This document shows positions 33,415-41,985 of a stretch of 64,000 nucleotides of DNA, one piece after another. Both the position numbers and the translations under genes were made by a program. Position 1 is the first letter of the stretch. Every line of letters begins with the position of its first letter. The notes below the pieces were generated by a model. The model ran no database searches, was not told where the DNA came from, and was given only the letters and a program-made list of their open reading frames with translations. The stretch is from Streptomyces chryseus (lineage in GTDB: Bacteria; Actinomycetota; Actinomycetes; Streptomycetales; Streptomycetaceae): contig NZ_BMVO01000002.1 of NCBI RefSeq assembly GCF_014650755.1, positions 124,001 through 188,000 on the forward strand, given 5' to 3'.

Positions 33415-33454
33415 CGGCCGTGGTGGGGGCTCGGGGGTCTCCCCGCCACGGCCG
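33415..33454 (+). terminator. Hairpin terminator after the LLM oxidoreductase gene
   Basis: A 14-bp stem with one G-T pair (33415-33428 with 33441-33454) and a 12-base loop, without a T run, 35 bp after the stop codon. The remaining 33455-33620 holds the upstream region of the ferritin-like gene, with TTGACT at 33569 but no clear -10. Confidence 0.65.
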
Positions 33455-33620
33455 TCATGCACAACAACGCCGTACGGCCCGGTGGGGTTACGCGCCCGTA
33501 CCGCCGCGGGGTTCATTCGTACGGCGCAGTTGACCGCCGCCCCTGTTGCCTGCCCTTCCGTACCGCTCTTGACTTGTCCTTTGCGGACGCCTGCCCGGAG
33601 GTACACGGAGGTAAGCACTG

Positions 33621-34409
33621 ATGCTGTCGGCCCGAAGTCTCTTCCAGGAAATCCTCGACGACGACGACTCCTTCCAGCTCTTCTGCTCCATAGCCGCGAG
33701 CGGCGAGGCCCAGGGCGGCTGGGAGAACGGCCGCATCGCGGCCCTCGTGCCCGACGGCATGAGACACCTCGCCCCCAAGATCACCCGGCACGGGGCCGAC
33801 GAGGACAAGCACGGCCGGCTCTTCAACGCCCTGCTCAAGAAGCGGGAGCTCGACCCGGTCCCCGTCCCGCCCGAGACCGACTACACGATGCTGCTCGAAC
33901 AGCGCGGCATCGGCCTCGCCCACGACAAGCTCCGCCGCGACGAGCCGCTGACCGAGGAGGACATCCTCGTCTACCTCTCGCACAGCCGGGTGACCGAGCA
34001 GCGGGCCGCCGACCAGATGGACATGCTGGTCAAGTACTTCGGCGACCACCCCGAGGTGGGCCGGCCGATCAGGATGATCTGCGACGACGAGGAGAACCAC
34101 CTCGCGTACTGCCACGAGGAGCTGCTCCGGCTCGCCCGCGCCGGCCACGGCAGGACCATCCTGCGCGTCCTGCGCGAGTGCGCCCTGGAGGAGTGCCGCG
34201 TCTACCGGGACGTCAGCCTCGCCGTCATGGCGCACATGGGGCGCATCCTCAAGTGGCCGAAGCCCAAGTCCGCCGCGCTCGCCGCGGGCATCCACGCCAT
34301 GTACGCGTACGAGCGCCTCGGCGGCTGGCGGCGCATGGTGAGCCTGTCGACGCCCGAACGGCGCGACGCGCTGGGAGGCCCGGCCACGTCGGCCGTCGGA
34401 GTCGTCTGA
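33621..34409 (+). CDS. Ferritin-like-fold protein
   Basis: A 262-residue all-helical protein. GEAQGGWENGRI, HGADEDKHGRLFNALL, TEQRAADQMDML and DDEENHLAYCHEELLRLA place Glu and His residues as in the four-helix di-iron carboxylate fold, with ExxH-like pairs in the second and fourth helices. The C-terminus adds two helices (EECRVYRDVSLAVMAHMGRILKWPKPKSAALAA). I do not know its activity; oxidase, hydroxylase and storage roles are all possible. GGAGGT precedes the ATG. Convergent with corA. Confidence 0.8.
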   Translation: MLSARSLFQEILDDDDSFQLFCSIAASGEAQGGWENGRIAALVPDGMRHLAPKITRHGADEDKHGRLFNALLKKRELDPVPVPPETDYTMLLEQRGIGLAHDKLRRDEPLTEEDILVYLSHSRVTEQRAADQMDMLVKYFGDHPEVGRPIRMICDDEENHLAYCHEELLRLARAGHGRTILRVLRECALEECRVYRDVSLAVMAHMGRILKWPKPKSAALAAGIHAMYAYERLGGWRRMVSLSTPERRDALGGPATSAVGVV

Positions 34410-34443
34410 CGGCACCGGGGGCACCGCGCCGCGGCGGTACGGG

Positions 34444-35427
34444 TCAGAGCCAGCCGCGGCGCTTGAACAGCCGGAACAGCCCGACCTCGCACATCACCAT
34501 CAGCAGGATCACAGCGGGATAGGACCACACCCACCGCAGCTCGGGCATGTGGTCGAAGTTCATGCCGTAGACGCCGGCCACCATCGTCGGGACGGCGGCC
34601 ATCGCCGCCCACGCCGAGATCTTCCGCATGTCGTCGTTCTGCCGCACGCTCATCTGCGCCAGATGCGCGGACAGGATGTCCGACAGCAGCCGATCCAGCC
34701 CGTCCACCTGCTCGTTCGCGCGGGTCAGGTGGTCGCTGACGTCCCGGAAGAAGGGCTGGGCGTGCTCGTCGACGAACGGCAGCCCGGGGCTCGACAGCCG
34801 CAGCATCGGCTGGGCGAGCGGCCCGGTGGCACGGCGGAACTCGAGCACCTGCCGCTTGAACGTGTAGATCCGCGCGGCGGTGTTCGTCGCGTCGCGGCCG
34901 ACCGGGGCGAAGACCTCCGCCTCCAGCTCCTCCAGGTCGGTCTGGAGCTCCGCGCCGACCTCTATGTAGTGGTCGACGACCGCGTCGCTGACGGCGTACA
35001 GGACGGAGGTCGGACCGTGCCGCAGCACTTGCGGCTCGGCCTCCAGGCGGTCGCGTACGGCCGCCAGCGGGGCGCCCTCGCCGTGCCGCACCGTCACCAC
35101 GAACGAGTCGCCCACGAAGACCATCAGCTCGCCCGTCGTCACGGTGTCGCTCTCCGGCTCGTACATCACCGGCTTCAGCACCGCGAAGAGCGAGTCGTCG
35201 TACACCTCCAGCTTGGGCCGCTGATGGGCGCGCAGGGCGTCCTCGACGGCCAGCGGGTGCAGCCCGAACTCGGTGGTCACGAGATCGAATTCCTTCTCGG
35301 TCGGCTCGTGCAGCCCGATCCACAGGAAGGCGTCACCGGTCGACCGCGCCCGGGCGAGCGCGTCGGAGAAGTCGGAGGGGCCCTCGGTGCGGCACCCTTC
35401 CCGGTAGATGGCACAGTCGACGATCAC
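34444..35427 (-). CDS. corA: CorA-family magnesium/cobalt channel
   Basis: A 327-residue CorA protein. The large cytoplasmic part (about 1-265) includes LWIGLHEPTEKEFDLV and the long stalk helix. Two C-terminal membrane helices follow, with YGMNF (the selectivity signature) at the end of the first and a basic KRRGWL tail. It imports Mg2+ as a pentamer. GTG 35427 is preferred because GGGGGAGG lies at normal distance; an ATG nine bases upstream directly abuts that site. Divergent from the phosphatase gene. Confidence 0.93.
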   Translation of the reverse strand: MIVDCAIYREGCRTEGPSDFSDALARARSTGDAFLWIGLHEPTEKEFDLVTTEFGLHPLAVEDALRAHQRPKLEVYDDSLFAVLKPVMYEPESDTVTTGELMVFVGDSFVVTVRHGEGAPLAAVRDRLEAEPQVLRHGPTSVLYAVSDAVVDHYIEVGAELQTDLEELEAEVFAPVGRDATNTAARIYTFKRQVLEFRRATGPLAQPMLRLSSPGLPFVDEHAQPFFRDVSDHLTRANEQVDGLDRLLSDILSAHLAQMSVRQNDDMRKISAWAAMAAVPTMVAGVYGMNFDHMPELRWVWSYPAVILLMVMCEVGLFRLFKRRGWL

Positions 35428-35482
35428 GGCGCGCATCCTCCCCCGGTACGGACCCCGGCACACCCCGGAGCCGCATTCCGCC

Positions 35483-35488
35483 TAGGCT
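35483..35488 (+). promoter_or_regulatory. -10 hexamer TAGGCT, leaderless promoter
   Basis: TAGGCT lies seven bases before ATG 35496; no ribosome-binding sequence is present. Confidence 0.5.
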
Positions 35489-35495
35489 GGCCGAC

Positions 35496-36182
35496 ATGGC
35501 CACGCTGATCCTCGTACGCCACGGACGTTCCACCGCCAACACCGCGGGACTGCTCGCCGGCTGGACGCCCGGCGTCACGCTCGACGAGCGCGGCGCCGCA
35601 CAGGCGGCGGCGCTGCCCGGCAGGCTGGCCGGCGTGCCGCTCGCCGCCGTGGTGACCAGCCCGCTCGAACGCTGCCGGGAGACCCTGCAGCCGCTGCTCG
35701 ACGCGCGGCCCGGACTGCCGGCGCACACCGACGAGCGGATCGGGGAGTGCCACTACGGCGACTGGTCGGGCCGCAAGCTCGCCGAACTCTCCGACGAGCC
35801 GCTGATGGCCGCCGTGCAACAACACCCCTCCTCCGTGACGTTCCCGGGCGGCGAGTCGATGCGGGCCATGCAGGCGCGCGCGGTCGACGCCGTACGGGAG
35901 TGGAACGCGCGCATCGAGGCCGAGCACGGCGAGGACGCCGTGTATCTCATGTGCTCTCACGGGGACATCATCAAGTCCGTCGTCGCGGACGCGCTCGGGC
36001 TTCATCTCGACCTCTTCCAGCGGATTCACGTCGACCCGTGTTCCCTGACGGCCATCCGGTACACGGGGCTGCGGCCATTTCTCGTGCGGCTCGGCGACAC
36101 CGGCGACCTCTCCTCGCTGGCGCCGCGCGACAACGGCGGCGACGGGGACGCGGCCGTAGGGGGCGGCGCGGGCGCACCGTGA
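35496..36182 (+). CDS. Histidine phosphatase family protein (MSMEG_4193-type)
   Basis: A 228-residue phosphoglycerate-mutase-like protein. LILVRHGRSTANTAG carries the catalytic RHG; VVTSPLERCRETLQPLL, GECHYGDWSGRKL and LMCSHGDIIKSVV carry the other arginine, the proton donor region and the second histidine. The C-terminus is Gly/Asp-rich and disordered. It opens a conserved actinobacterial gene row (phosphatase, DUF3090, SCO1664-family, mshC). The substrate is unknown. Start at ATG 35496, probably leaderless. Confidence 0.9.
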   Translation: MATLILVRHGRSTANTAGLLAGWTPGVTLDERGAAQAAALPGRLAGVPLAAVVTSPLERCRETLQPLLDARPGLPAHTDERIGECHYGDWSGRKLAELSDEPLMAAVQQHPSSVTFPGGESMRAMQARAVDAVREWNARIEAEHGEDAVYLMCSHGDIIKSVVADALGLHLDLFQRIHVDPCSLTAIRYTGLRPFLVRLGDTGDLSSLAPRDNGGDGDAAVGGGAGAP

Positions 36183-36289
36183 TCGCTCCGCGCAGTAGGG
36201 TGGACGCGCCCCAGGACCGCGCATACAGACGATTTCGACGCCGGCGTCCCCGCCGGCTGTGGGATCGACGATCTCAAGGGAGACAGGAC

Positions 36290-36880
36290 GTGTCCCGTCA
36301 GGTATTCCTCTACGACCCGCCGGACCGCTTCGTCGCCGGTACGGTCGGGCTGCCTGGACGCCGTACGTTCTTCCTCCAGGCATCCGCGGCCGGCCGTGTC
36401 ACCAGCGTCGCCCTGGAGAAGACCCAGGTGGCGGCGCTCGCCGAGCGGATCGACGAGCTGCTCGACGAAGTGGTACGCCGCACCGGGGGCAACGCCCCCG
36501 TGCCCGCCGTGGCCCCGGCCGACGTCACCGACAGCGCCCCCCTCGACGCCCCGGTCGAGGAGGAGTTCCGCGTCGGCACGATGGCGCTGGCCTGGGACGG
36601 CGAGGAACAGCGCATGATCGTCGAGGCGCAGGCCCTCGTCGAGCTGGACGTGGAGACCGAAGAGGATCTCGCGGAGGCCGAGGAACGGCTGCTCCAGGAC
36701 GAGGAGAACGGCCCGCCGATGCTGCGGGTCCGGCTCAGCGGCGCGCAGGCCCGCGCCTTCGCCAAGCGCGCCCTCGACGTCGTCAACGCGGGCCGCCCGC
36801 CGTGCCCGCTGTGCAGCCTGCCGCTCGACCCGGAGGGACACGTATGTCCGCGCCAGAACGGATACCGCCGCGGGGCGTGA
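36290..36880 (+). CDS. DUF3090 family protein with C-terminal zinc ribbon
   Basis: A 196-residue protein. The N-terminus (SRQVFLYDPPDRFVAGTVGLPGRRTFFLQA) and VALEKTQVAALAERIDELLDEV are typical of DUF3090. The end [23 protein letters not shown] looks like a CxxC...HxC zinc site, as in RNA- or protein-binding ribbons. GTG 36290 has AAGGGAGACAGGA upstream. The SCO1664-family gene begins 37 bases before its end, so the two are translationally coupled and their products probably act together. Function unknown. Confidence 0.88.
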   Translation: MSRQVFLYDPPDRFVAGTVGLPGRRTFFLQASAAGRVTSVALEKTQVAALAERIDELLDEVVRRTGGNAPVPAVAPADVTDSAPLDAPVEEEFRVGTMALAWDGEEQRMIVEAQALVELDVETEEDLAEAEERLLQDEENGPPMLRVRLSGAQARAFAKRALDVVNAGRPPCPLCSLPLDPEGHVCPRQNGYRRGA

Positions 36881-37683
36881 CTCCGCCCGACGGCCTGCTC
36901 ACCGTGCTGGCGAAGGGCAGCCTCACGGTGCGCGGACGCGTGCGCGAGGCGTCCAACGCTGTGCTGTACTGCGGGATCGAGTACGACGGCGTGTCGGCGT
37001 CCTGCGTCTACAAGCCCGTCGCCGGTGAGCGGCCGCTGTGGGACTTCCCCGACGGCACACTCGCCGGCCGCGAGGTGGCGGCGTACGAGATCTCCGAGGC
37101 GACCGGGTGGGGGCTCGTGCCGCCGACCGTGCTGCGGGACGGGCCGTACGGCGAGGGCATGTGCCAGCTGTGGATCGAGACGGCCGCCGACGGGCCCGAC
37201 GGGGGACTGCTGGCCCTGGTCGAGGACGAGGAGCCGGCCGAGGGCTGGAAGGCGATCGCGTACGCCGAGGTGGGGGAGGGGCGCACGGCGCTGCTCGTGC
37301 ACGCCGACGATCCGCGCCTGCGCCGCCTGGCGGTCCTGGACGCGGTCATCAACAACGCCGACCGCAAGGGCGGGCATCTGCTGCCGGCCCCCGACGGGCA
37401 GCTGTACGGCATCGACCACGGGGTCACGTTCAACGTGGACGACAAGCTCCGCACGCTGCTGTGGGGCTGGGCGGGCGAGCCGCTGACCGCCGAGGCGGTC
37501 GAGGTGCTGGCCCGGCTGGCGGCGGAACTGGCCCCGGGGCGCCCGCTCGCCACCCGGATGGCCGAACTGATCACCCCGGCGGAGCTGGAGGCGCTGCGCG
37601 GGCGGGTGGCGGCGCTGCGGGAGACCGGACACCACCCGGAGCCGAGCGGCGACTGGCCGGCCATCCCCTGGCCGCCGGTCTAG
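36844..37683 (+). CDS. SCO1664-family protein (PI3/4-kinase-like fold)
   Basis: A 279-residue protein of the family TIGR03843. The lysine-containing [27 protein letters not shown], the catalytic-loop-like [18 protein letters not shown] and the metal motif GIDHGVTFN follow the order of HipA and PI3/4-type kinases. A kinase activity is therefore plausible but unproven; the substrate could be a protein, a lipid or a small molecule. It overlaps the DUF3090 gene and is followed by mshC. Confidence 0.88.
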   Translation: MSAPERIPPRGVTPPDGLLTVLAKGSLTVRGRVREASNAVLYCGIEYDGVSASCVYKPVAGERPLWDFPDGTLAGREVAAYEISEATGWGLVPPTVLRDGPYGEGMCQLWIETAADGPDGGLLALVEDEEPAEGWKAIAYAEVGEGRTALLVHADDPRLRRLAVLDAVINNADRKGGHLLPAPDGQLYGIDHGVTFNVDDKLRTLLWGWAGEPLTAEAVEVLARLAAELAPGRPLATRMAELITPAELEALRGRVAALRETGHHPEPSGDWPAIPWPPV

Positions 37684-37727
37684 GCACGCCGGTTGGGCTC
37701 GCGCAAGAGTGGCTCACCGGCCACACT

Positions 37728-37749
37728 TTCGTATCCGGTTCGTATCCGG
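37728..37749 (+). repeat. Two adjacent 11-bp direct repeats upstream of mshC
   Basis: TTCGTATCCGG occurs at 37728-37738 and again at 37739-37749, followed by a degenerate third copy. They cover the region where the -35 of the leaderless mshC promoter should lie. One copy per helical turn would suit an activator. Confidence 0.55.
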
Positions 37750-37763
37750 AACGTGCGTCCGGT

Positions 37764-37769
37764 TACGCT
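37764..37769 (+). promoter_or_regulatory. -10 hexamer of mshC, leaderless promoter
   Basis: TACGCT lies six bases before ATG 37776. Confidence 0.5.
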
Positions 37770-37775
37770 CAAGGC

Positions 37776-39005
37776 ATGCATGCCTGGCCCGCTTCTGAGG
37801 TCCCCGCCCTGCCTGGCAAGGGCCGCGACCTCCAGATCCACGACACCGCGACCGGTGGTCCGATCACCCTCGACCCCGGTCCCGTCGCCCGAATCTATGT
37901 CTGCGGCATCACGCCGTACGACGCGACCCACATCGGTCACGCGGCGACCTACAACGCGTTCGACCTCGTACAGCGCGTGTGGCTCGACACCAAGCGGCAG
38001 GTTCACTACGTCCAGAACGTCACGGACGTCGACGATCCCCTGCTCGAGCGGGCGATCCGCGACGGACACGACTGGACCGAACTCGCGGAGCGCGAGACCG
38101 CGCTGTTCCGCGAGGACATGACCGCCCTGCGGATGCTTCCCCCGCGGCACTACATCGGCGCCGTCGAGGCGATACCCGGCATCGTGCCGCTCATCGAGCG
38201 GCTGCGGGACGCGGGCGCGGCGTACGAGCTCGAAGGGGACGTGTACTTCTCCGTCGAGGCCGACCCGCACTTCGGTGAGGTCTCCGGTCTCGACGCGGAC
38301 GCGATGCGGCTGCTGTCCGCCGAGCGCGGCGGCGACCCCGAGCGCCCCGGCAAGAAGAACCCGCTCGACCCGATGCTCTGGATGGCCGCCCGCGAGGGCG
38401 AGCCGAGCTGGGACGGGGCCTCGCTGGGCCGCGGCAGGCCTGGCTGGCACATCGAGTGCGTCGCCATCGCCCTGGACCACCTGGGGATGGGCTTCGACGT
38501 GCAGGGCGGCGGGTCCGACCTCGCCTTCCCGCACCACGAGATGGGCGCCTCGCACGCCCAGGCGCTGACCGGCGAGCACCCGTTCGCCAAGACGTACGTA
38601 CACGCCGGAATGGTCGCCCTGGACGGCGAGAAGATGTCGAAGTCCAGGGGCAACCTGGTCTTCGTGTCGAAGCTGCGCCGCGACGGCGTGGACCCGGCCG
38701 CGATCCGCCTCACGCTGCTCGCGCACCACTACCGGGCCGACTGGGAGTGGACGGACCAGGTGCTGGAGGACGCCGTGGAGCGGCTCGGGCGCTGGCGCGC
38801 GGCCGTCTCCCGCCCCGACGGGCCGTCCGCCGACGCCCTGGTGGAGGAGATCCGCGAGGCGCTCGCCGACGACCTCGACGCCCCGGCCGCGCTCGCCGCC
38901 GTGGACCGCTGGGCCGCCCTCCAGGCGTCCGAGGGCGGTACGGACGAAGGCGCCCCCGGCGTCGTCTCGCGCGCCGTCGACGCACTGCTGGGCGTGGCTC
39001 TGTAG
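37776..39005 (+). CDS. mshC: Cysteine:GlcN-inositol ligase of mycothiol synthesis
   Basis: A 409-residue relative of cysteinyl-tRNA synthetase. [18 protein letters not shown] (about residues 41-59) holds the first zinc cysteine and the HIGH motif. [13 protein letters not shown] gives further zinc ligands, and EKMSKSRGN (about 283) the KMSKS loop. It lacks the long tRNA-binding C-terminal domain of CysRS. MshC joins cysteine to the amino group of GlcN-Ins in an ATP-dependent reaction, the step before acetylation to mycothiol. The sequence [15 protein letters not shown] is diagnostic against CysS. Probably leaderless and followed by a strong hairpin. Confidence 0.96.
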   Translation: MHAWPASEVPALPGKGRDLQIHDTATGGPITLDPGPVARIYVCGITPYDATHIGHAATYNAFDLVQRVWLDTKRQVHYVQNVTDVDDPLLERAIRDGHDWTELAERETALFREDMTALRMLPPRHYIGAVEAIPGIVPLIERLRDAGAAYELEGDVYFSVEADPHFGEVSGLDADAMRLLSAERGGDPERPGKKNPLDPMLWMAAREGEPSWDGASLGRGRPGWHIECVAIALDHLGMGFDVQGGGSDLAFPHHEMGASHAQALTGEHPFAKTYVHAGMVALDGEKMSKSRGNLVFVSKLRRDGVDPAAIRLTLLAHHYRADWEWTDQVLEDAVERLGRWRAAVSRPDGPSADALVEEIREALADDLDAPAALAAVDRWAALQASEGGTDEGAPGVVSRAVDALLGVAL

Positions 39006-39020
39006 CCGCTGTCGCAGCCT

Positions 39021-39059
39021 GCCGCCCCCGGCCCCTCTACCAGGAGGGCCGGGGGCGGC
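39021..39059 (+). terminator. Hairpin terminator after mshC
   Basis: A perfect 14-bp GC-rich stem (39021-39034 with 39046-39059), starting 15 bp after the mshC stop; the loop can extend the stem by CTC/GAG. Confidence 0.7.
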
Positions 39060-39086
39060 CGCGTTCGGCGCGGAGCAGGCGGGGCG

Positions 39087-39138
39087 GCGACGCGACGGCG
39101 GGGCGGCGCCCGATGGCACCGCCCCGCCGCCGCGTCGC
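39087..39138 (-). terminator. Hairpin terminator of the PAC2 gene
   Basis: A 20-bp stem with one mismatch (39087-39106 with 39119-39138), 10 bp beyond the stop of the minus-strand PAC2 gene. With the mshC hairpin it separates the two convergent units. Confidence 0.65.
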
Positions 39139-39148
39139 TCCGTACGCG

Positions 39149-40165
39149 CTACTCCTCAGGGGAGTCTTCCGCCCCGTCGGCCTCGTCCGCGCCCGCCGCG
39201 CCCTGAGGGGGCTCGGCCGGCTCCGCGCGCGGCGGCTTCGGGGGCCGCGCACGGCCGCCGGAGCTGTCGCGCAGGTACGTACCGGTGCCCTCGCTCCCGT
39301 CTGTCGCGTGCCCGGGCCCGGGACCGCCGTCACGCCGCCGCAGATACCGCTCGAACTCGCGCGCGATCGCCTCGCCCGACGCCTCGGGCAGCTCCGCGGT
39401 GTCCCGCGCTTCCTCCAGCGACTGGACGTACTCCGCCACCTCGCTGTCCTCGGCGGCCAGTTGGTCCACGCCGACCTGCCACGCCCGTGCGTCCTCGGGC
39501 AGTTCGCCGAGGGGGATCCGCAGGTCGATGAGGTCTTCGAGGCGGTTGAGCAGCGCCAGCGTGGCCTTGGGGTTCGGCGGCTGCGACACGTAGTGCGGCA
39601 CGGCGGCCCACAGGCTCACCGCCGGCACCCCCGCGTGCGTACAGGCTTCCTGGAGGATGCCGACGATGCCCGTGGGGCCCTCGTACTTGGTCTCCTCCAG
39701 GTCCATGGTCCGCGCCAGATCCGCGTCCGACGTCACACCGCTGACCGGCACCGGCCGGGTGTGCGGGGTGTCGCCGAGCAGCGCGCCCAGGATCACGATC
39801 ATCTCGACGCCCAGCTCGTGCGCGAAGCCGAGGATCTCGTTGCAGTACGAACGCCAGCGCATGGACGGTTCGATGCCGCGGACCAGCACCAGGTCACGGG
39901 GCTTGTCGCCGCCGATGCGCACCACGGACAGCCGTGTGGTCGGCCAGGTGATCCTGCGGACCCCACCGTCGAGGAACACCGTGGGCCGGTTGACCTGGAA
40001 GTCGTAGTAGTCCTCGGCGTCGAGCGCCGCGAAGACCTCGCCCTTCCACTCCCGCTCCAGATGCGCGACCGCGGTGGAGGCGGCGTCGCCGGCATCGTTC
40101 CAGCCTTCGAACGCGGCCACCATGACCGGGTCGATCAGCTCGGGAACTCCCTCGAGCTCGATCAC
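39149..40165 (-). CDS. PAC2 family protein
   Basis: A 338-residue protein of the PAC2 fold. IELEGVPELIDPVMVAAFEGWNDAGDAAS, VVRIGGDKPRDLVLVRGIEPSMRW and EMIVILGALLGDTPHTRPVPVSG match the family. The C-terminal 70 residues are Pro/Gly/Glu-rich and disordered. In eukaryotes PAC2 helps assemble the proteasome alpha ring; the bacterial relatives are of unknown function, though ATP-grasp-like and assembly roles have been suggested. GTG 40165 has AAGGGGG seven bases upstream; two further in-frame starts exist (40201, 40222). Confidence 0.88.
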   Translation of the reverse strand: MIELEGVPELIDPVMVAAFEGWNDAGDAASTAVAHLEREWKGEVFAALDAEDYYDFQVNRPTVFLDGGVRRITWPTTRLSVVRIGGDKPRDLVLVRGIEPSMRWRSYCNEILGFAHELGVEMIVILGALLGDTPHTRPVPVSGVTSDADLARTMDLEETKYEGPTGIVGILQEACTHAGVPAVSLWAAVPHYVSQPPNPKATLALLNRLEDLIDLRIPLGELPEDARAWQVGVDQLAAEDSEVAEYVQSLEEARDTAELPEASGEAIAREFERYLRRRDGGPGPGHATDGSEGTGTYLRDSSGGRARPPKPPRAEPAEPPQGAAGADEADGAEDSPEE

Positions 40166-40293
40166 CCAGCGCCCCCTTTCGAAGTTCCCTTGTGCACGCA
40201 TCAACCTTACGGCTTCCACCACGTGCGGTGACGCCTGATGCGCATGCGGGAAGCGTGCCCTGCGCCCGCCGGATCAACCGCCGTGTCCCGCAC

Positions 40294-40337
40294 GACGGGT
40301 AAGGGGCAGCCGTCCAGGCGGCTGCCCCTTACCCGTC
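40294..40337 (-). terminator. Terminator of the glycerol operon
   Basis: A perfect 19-bp stem (40294-40312 with 40319-40337) and a six-base loop, 20 bp beyond the glpD stop, without a T run. Confidence 0.8.
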
Positions 40338-40356
40338 CGCCCGTGCGCCCGGCGCG

Positions 40357-41970
40357 TCAGGCCCTGCGGCCCAGTACGTCCTCCACCTTGGCGCGGACCT
40401 CGTCCGTGGCCAGGCCGCGGATCGTCAGCGTCGTACGGCGGCGCAGTACGTCGTCCGCGGTCTCGGCCCACTCGTGGTCGCGGGCGTAGACGACCTGCGC
40501 CCAGATCTCCGGCGCGTCCGGGTGGACGCGCTCGGCCAGCGCCGGGTCCTCGTTGGCCAGGCGCGCGATGTCGAACGACAGCGAGCCGTAGTGCGTGGCC
40601 AGGTGGCGGGCGGTGTCGGCGGCCATCCGCGGGCCCGGCGTACCGCCGTCGACGAGCAGCCGGTGCGCGACCGCGTTCGGGTTGGATATGCCCGGCAGCG
40701 GCAGCTTCCTCGGCAGCCGCGAGATCGGCTCCATGTCCTCGCCCAGCGGGTGGCCGGGCAGGGCGGCGAGCTTGTTCATGACGGTGCGCCCGATGTGACG
40801 GAACGTCGTCCACTTGCCGCCGGCGACCGACAGCATCCCGCCGCGTCCCTCGGTGACGACCGTCTCGCGCTTGGCCTTCGAGGTGTCACCGGGACCGCCC
40901 GGCAGCACCCGCAGACCCGCGAAGGAGTACGTGATGAGGTCACGGGAGAGCTGCTGGTCGCGGATCGAGTAGGCGGCCTCGTCCAGGATCTGGGCGATGT
41001 CCTTCTCGTTGACGGACACGTCCGCCGGGTCGCCCTCGTACTCCTCGTCGGTCGTGCCGAGCAGGAGCTGGTCCTCCCACGGCAGCGCGAAGGTGATGCG
41101 GTACTTGTCGATCGGCGTGGCCAGCGCGGCCCGCCAGGGGGCGGTCCGCTTGAGCACCAGGTGCGCGCCCTTGGAGAGGCGGATGGACGGCGCCGCGTTC
41201 GGGTTCTCCATCGTGCGCAGGTGGTCGACCCACGGCCCGGTGGCGTTGAGCACCAGACGGGCCGTCACGCCGAACTCCGCGCCGTCCAGGCGGTCCTTGA
41301 GCTCGGCGCCCGTGACCCGGCCGTTGGTGAAGCGAAGGCCGGTGACCTCGGCGTGGTTGAGGACGGTCGCGCCCGACGCGACGGCGGCACGGACCGTCAT
41401 GAGGGCCATGCGCGAGTCGTTCATCTGGTCGTCGCCGTAGACCGCGACGGCCTTGAGGTCGTCCGTACGGAGCTCGGGCACCGCGCGCGCGGCCTTCGCC
41501 GGGCTGATCACGTGGCCGACGCCGTCCCCGAAGGCGGACAGCGCCGAGTAGGCGAAGACGCCCGCGCCGAGCTTGGCCGCGCCGTGCGGACCGCCCTTGT
41601 AGACGGGGAGGTAGAAGGTCAGCGGGTTGGCGAGGTGCGGCGCGACGTCACGGGAGACGGCGCGCCGCTCGAAGTGGTTCTCCGCCACCAGCTTGACCGC
41701 GCCGGTCTGCAGGTAGCGCAGTCCGCCGTGGAGCAGCTTGGAGGAGGCGGAGGAGGTGGCGCCGGCGAAGTCGCCGGCGTCCACCAGGGCCACCCGCAGT
41801 CCCGACTGGGCGGCGTGCCAGGCGGTGGAGATGCCCAGGATGCCGCCGCCGATCACCAGGAGGTCGTACGTCGCCTTGGAAAGGTGTTCCCGGGTTTCGG
41901 CGCGGCTCGTTGTGGCACAGCCGTCGGCCGGGCGCGTCCCGAGGGTCGGGACGCTCTGCAGGGTGGTCAT
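40357..41970 (-). CDS. glpD: Aerobic glycerol-3-phosphate dehydrogenase
   Basis: A 537-residue FAD enzyme. YDLLVIGGGILGISTAWHAA (about residues 35-54) is the FAD-binding turn; SSKLLHGGLRYLQTGAVKLV is the conserved arginine/histidine substrate block. GGKWTTFRHIGRTVMNKL matches the C-terminal cap. It oxidises sn-glycerol 3-phosphate to dihydroxyacetone phosphate at the membrane and passes electrons to menaquinone. Third gene of glpF-glpK-glpD, 15 bp after glpK. Confidence 0.96.
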   Translation of the reverse strand: MTTLQSVPTLGTRPADGCATTSRAETREHLSKATYDLLVIGGGILGISTAWHAAQSGLRVALVDAGDFAGATSSASSKLLHGGLRYLQTGAVKLVAENHFERRAVSRDVAPHLANPLTFYLPVYKGGPHGAAKLGAGVFAYSALSAFGDGVGHVISPAKAARAVPELRTDDLKAVAVYGDDQMNDSRMALMTVRAAVASGATVLNHAEVTGLRFTNGRVTGAELKDRLDGAEFGVTARLVLNATGPWVDHLRTMENPNAAPSIRLSKGAHLVLKRTAPWRAALATPIDKYRITFALPWEDQLLLGTTDEEYEGDPADVSVNEKDIAQILDEAAYSIRDQQLSRDLITYSFAGLRVLPGGPGDTSKAKRETVVTEGRGGMLSVAGGKWTTFRHIGRTVMNKLAALPGHPLGEDMEPISRLPRKLPLPGISNPNAVAHRLLVDGGTPGPRMAADTARHLATHYGSLSFDIARLANEDPALAERVHPDAPEIWAQVVYARDHEWAETADDVLRRRTTLTIRGLATDEVRAKVEDVLGRRA

Positions 41971-41985
41971 GTTCGTGACTCCTCG

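Noticed and set aside
37776..39005. Second cysteinyl-tRNA synthetase
   Set aside because: It lacks the tRNA-binding C-terminal domain and carries the MshC-specific [15 protein letters not shown] segment.
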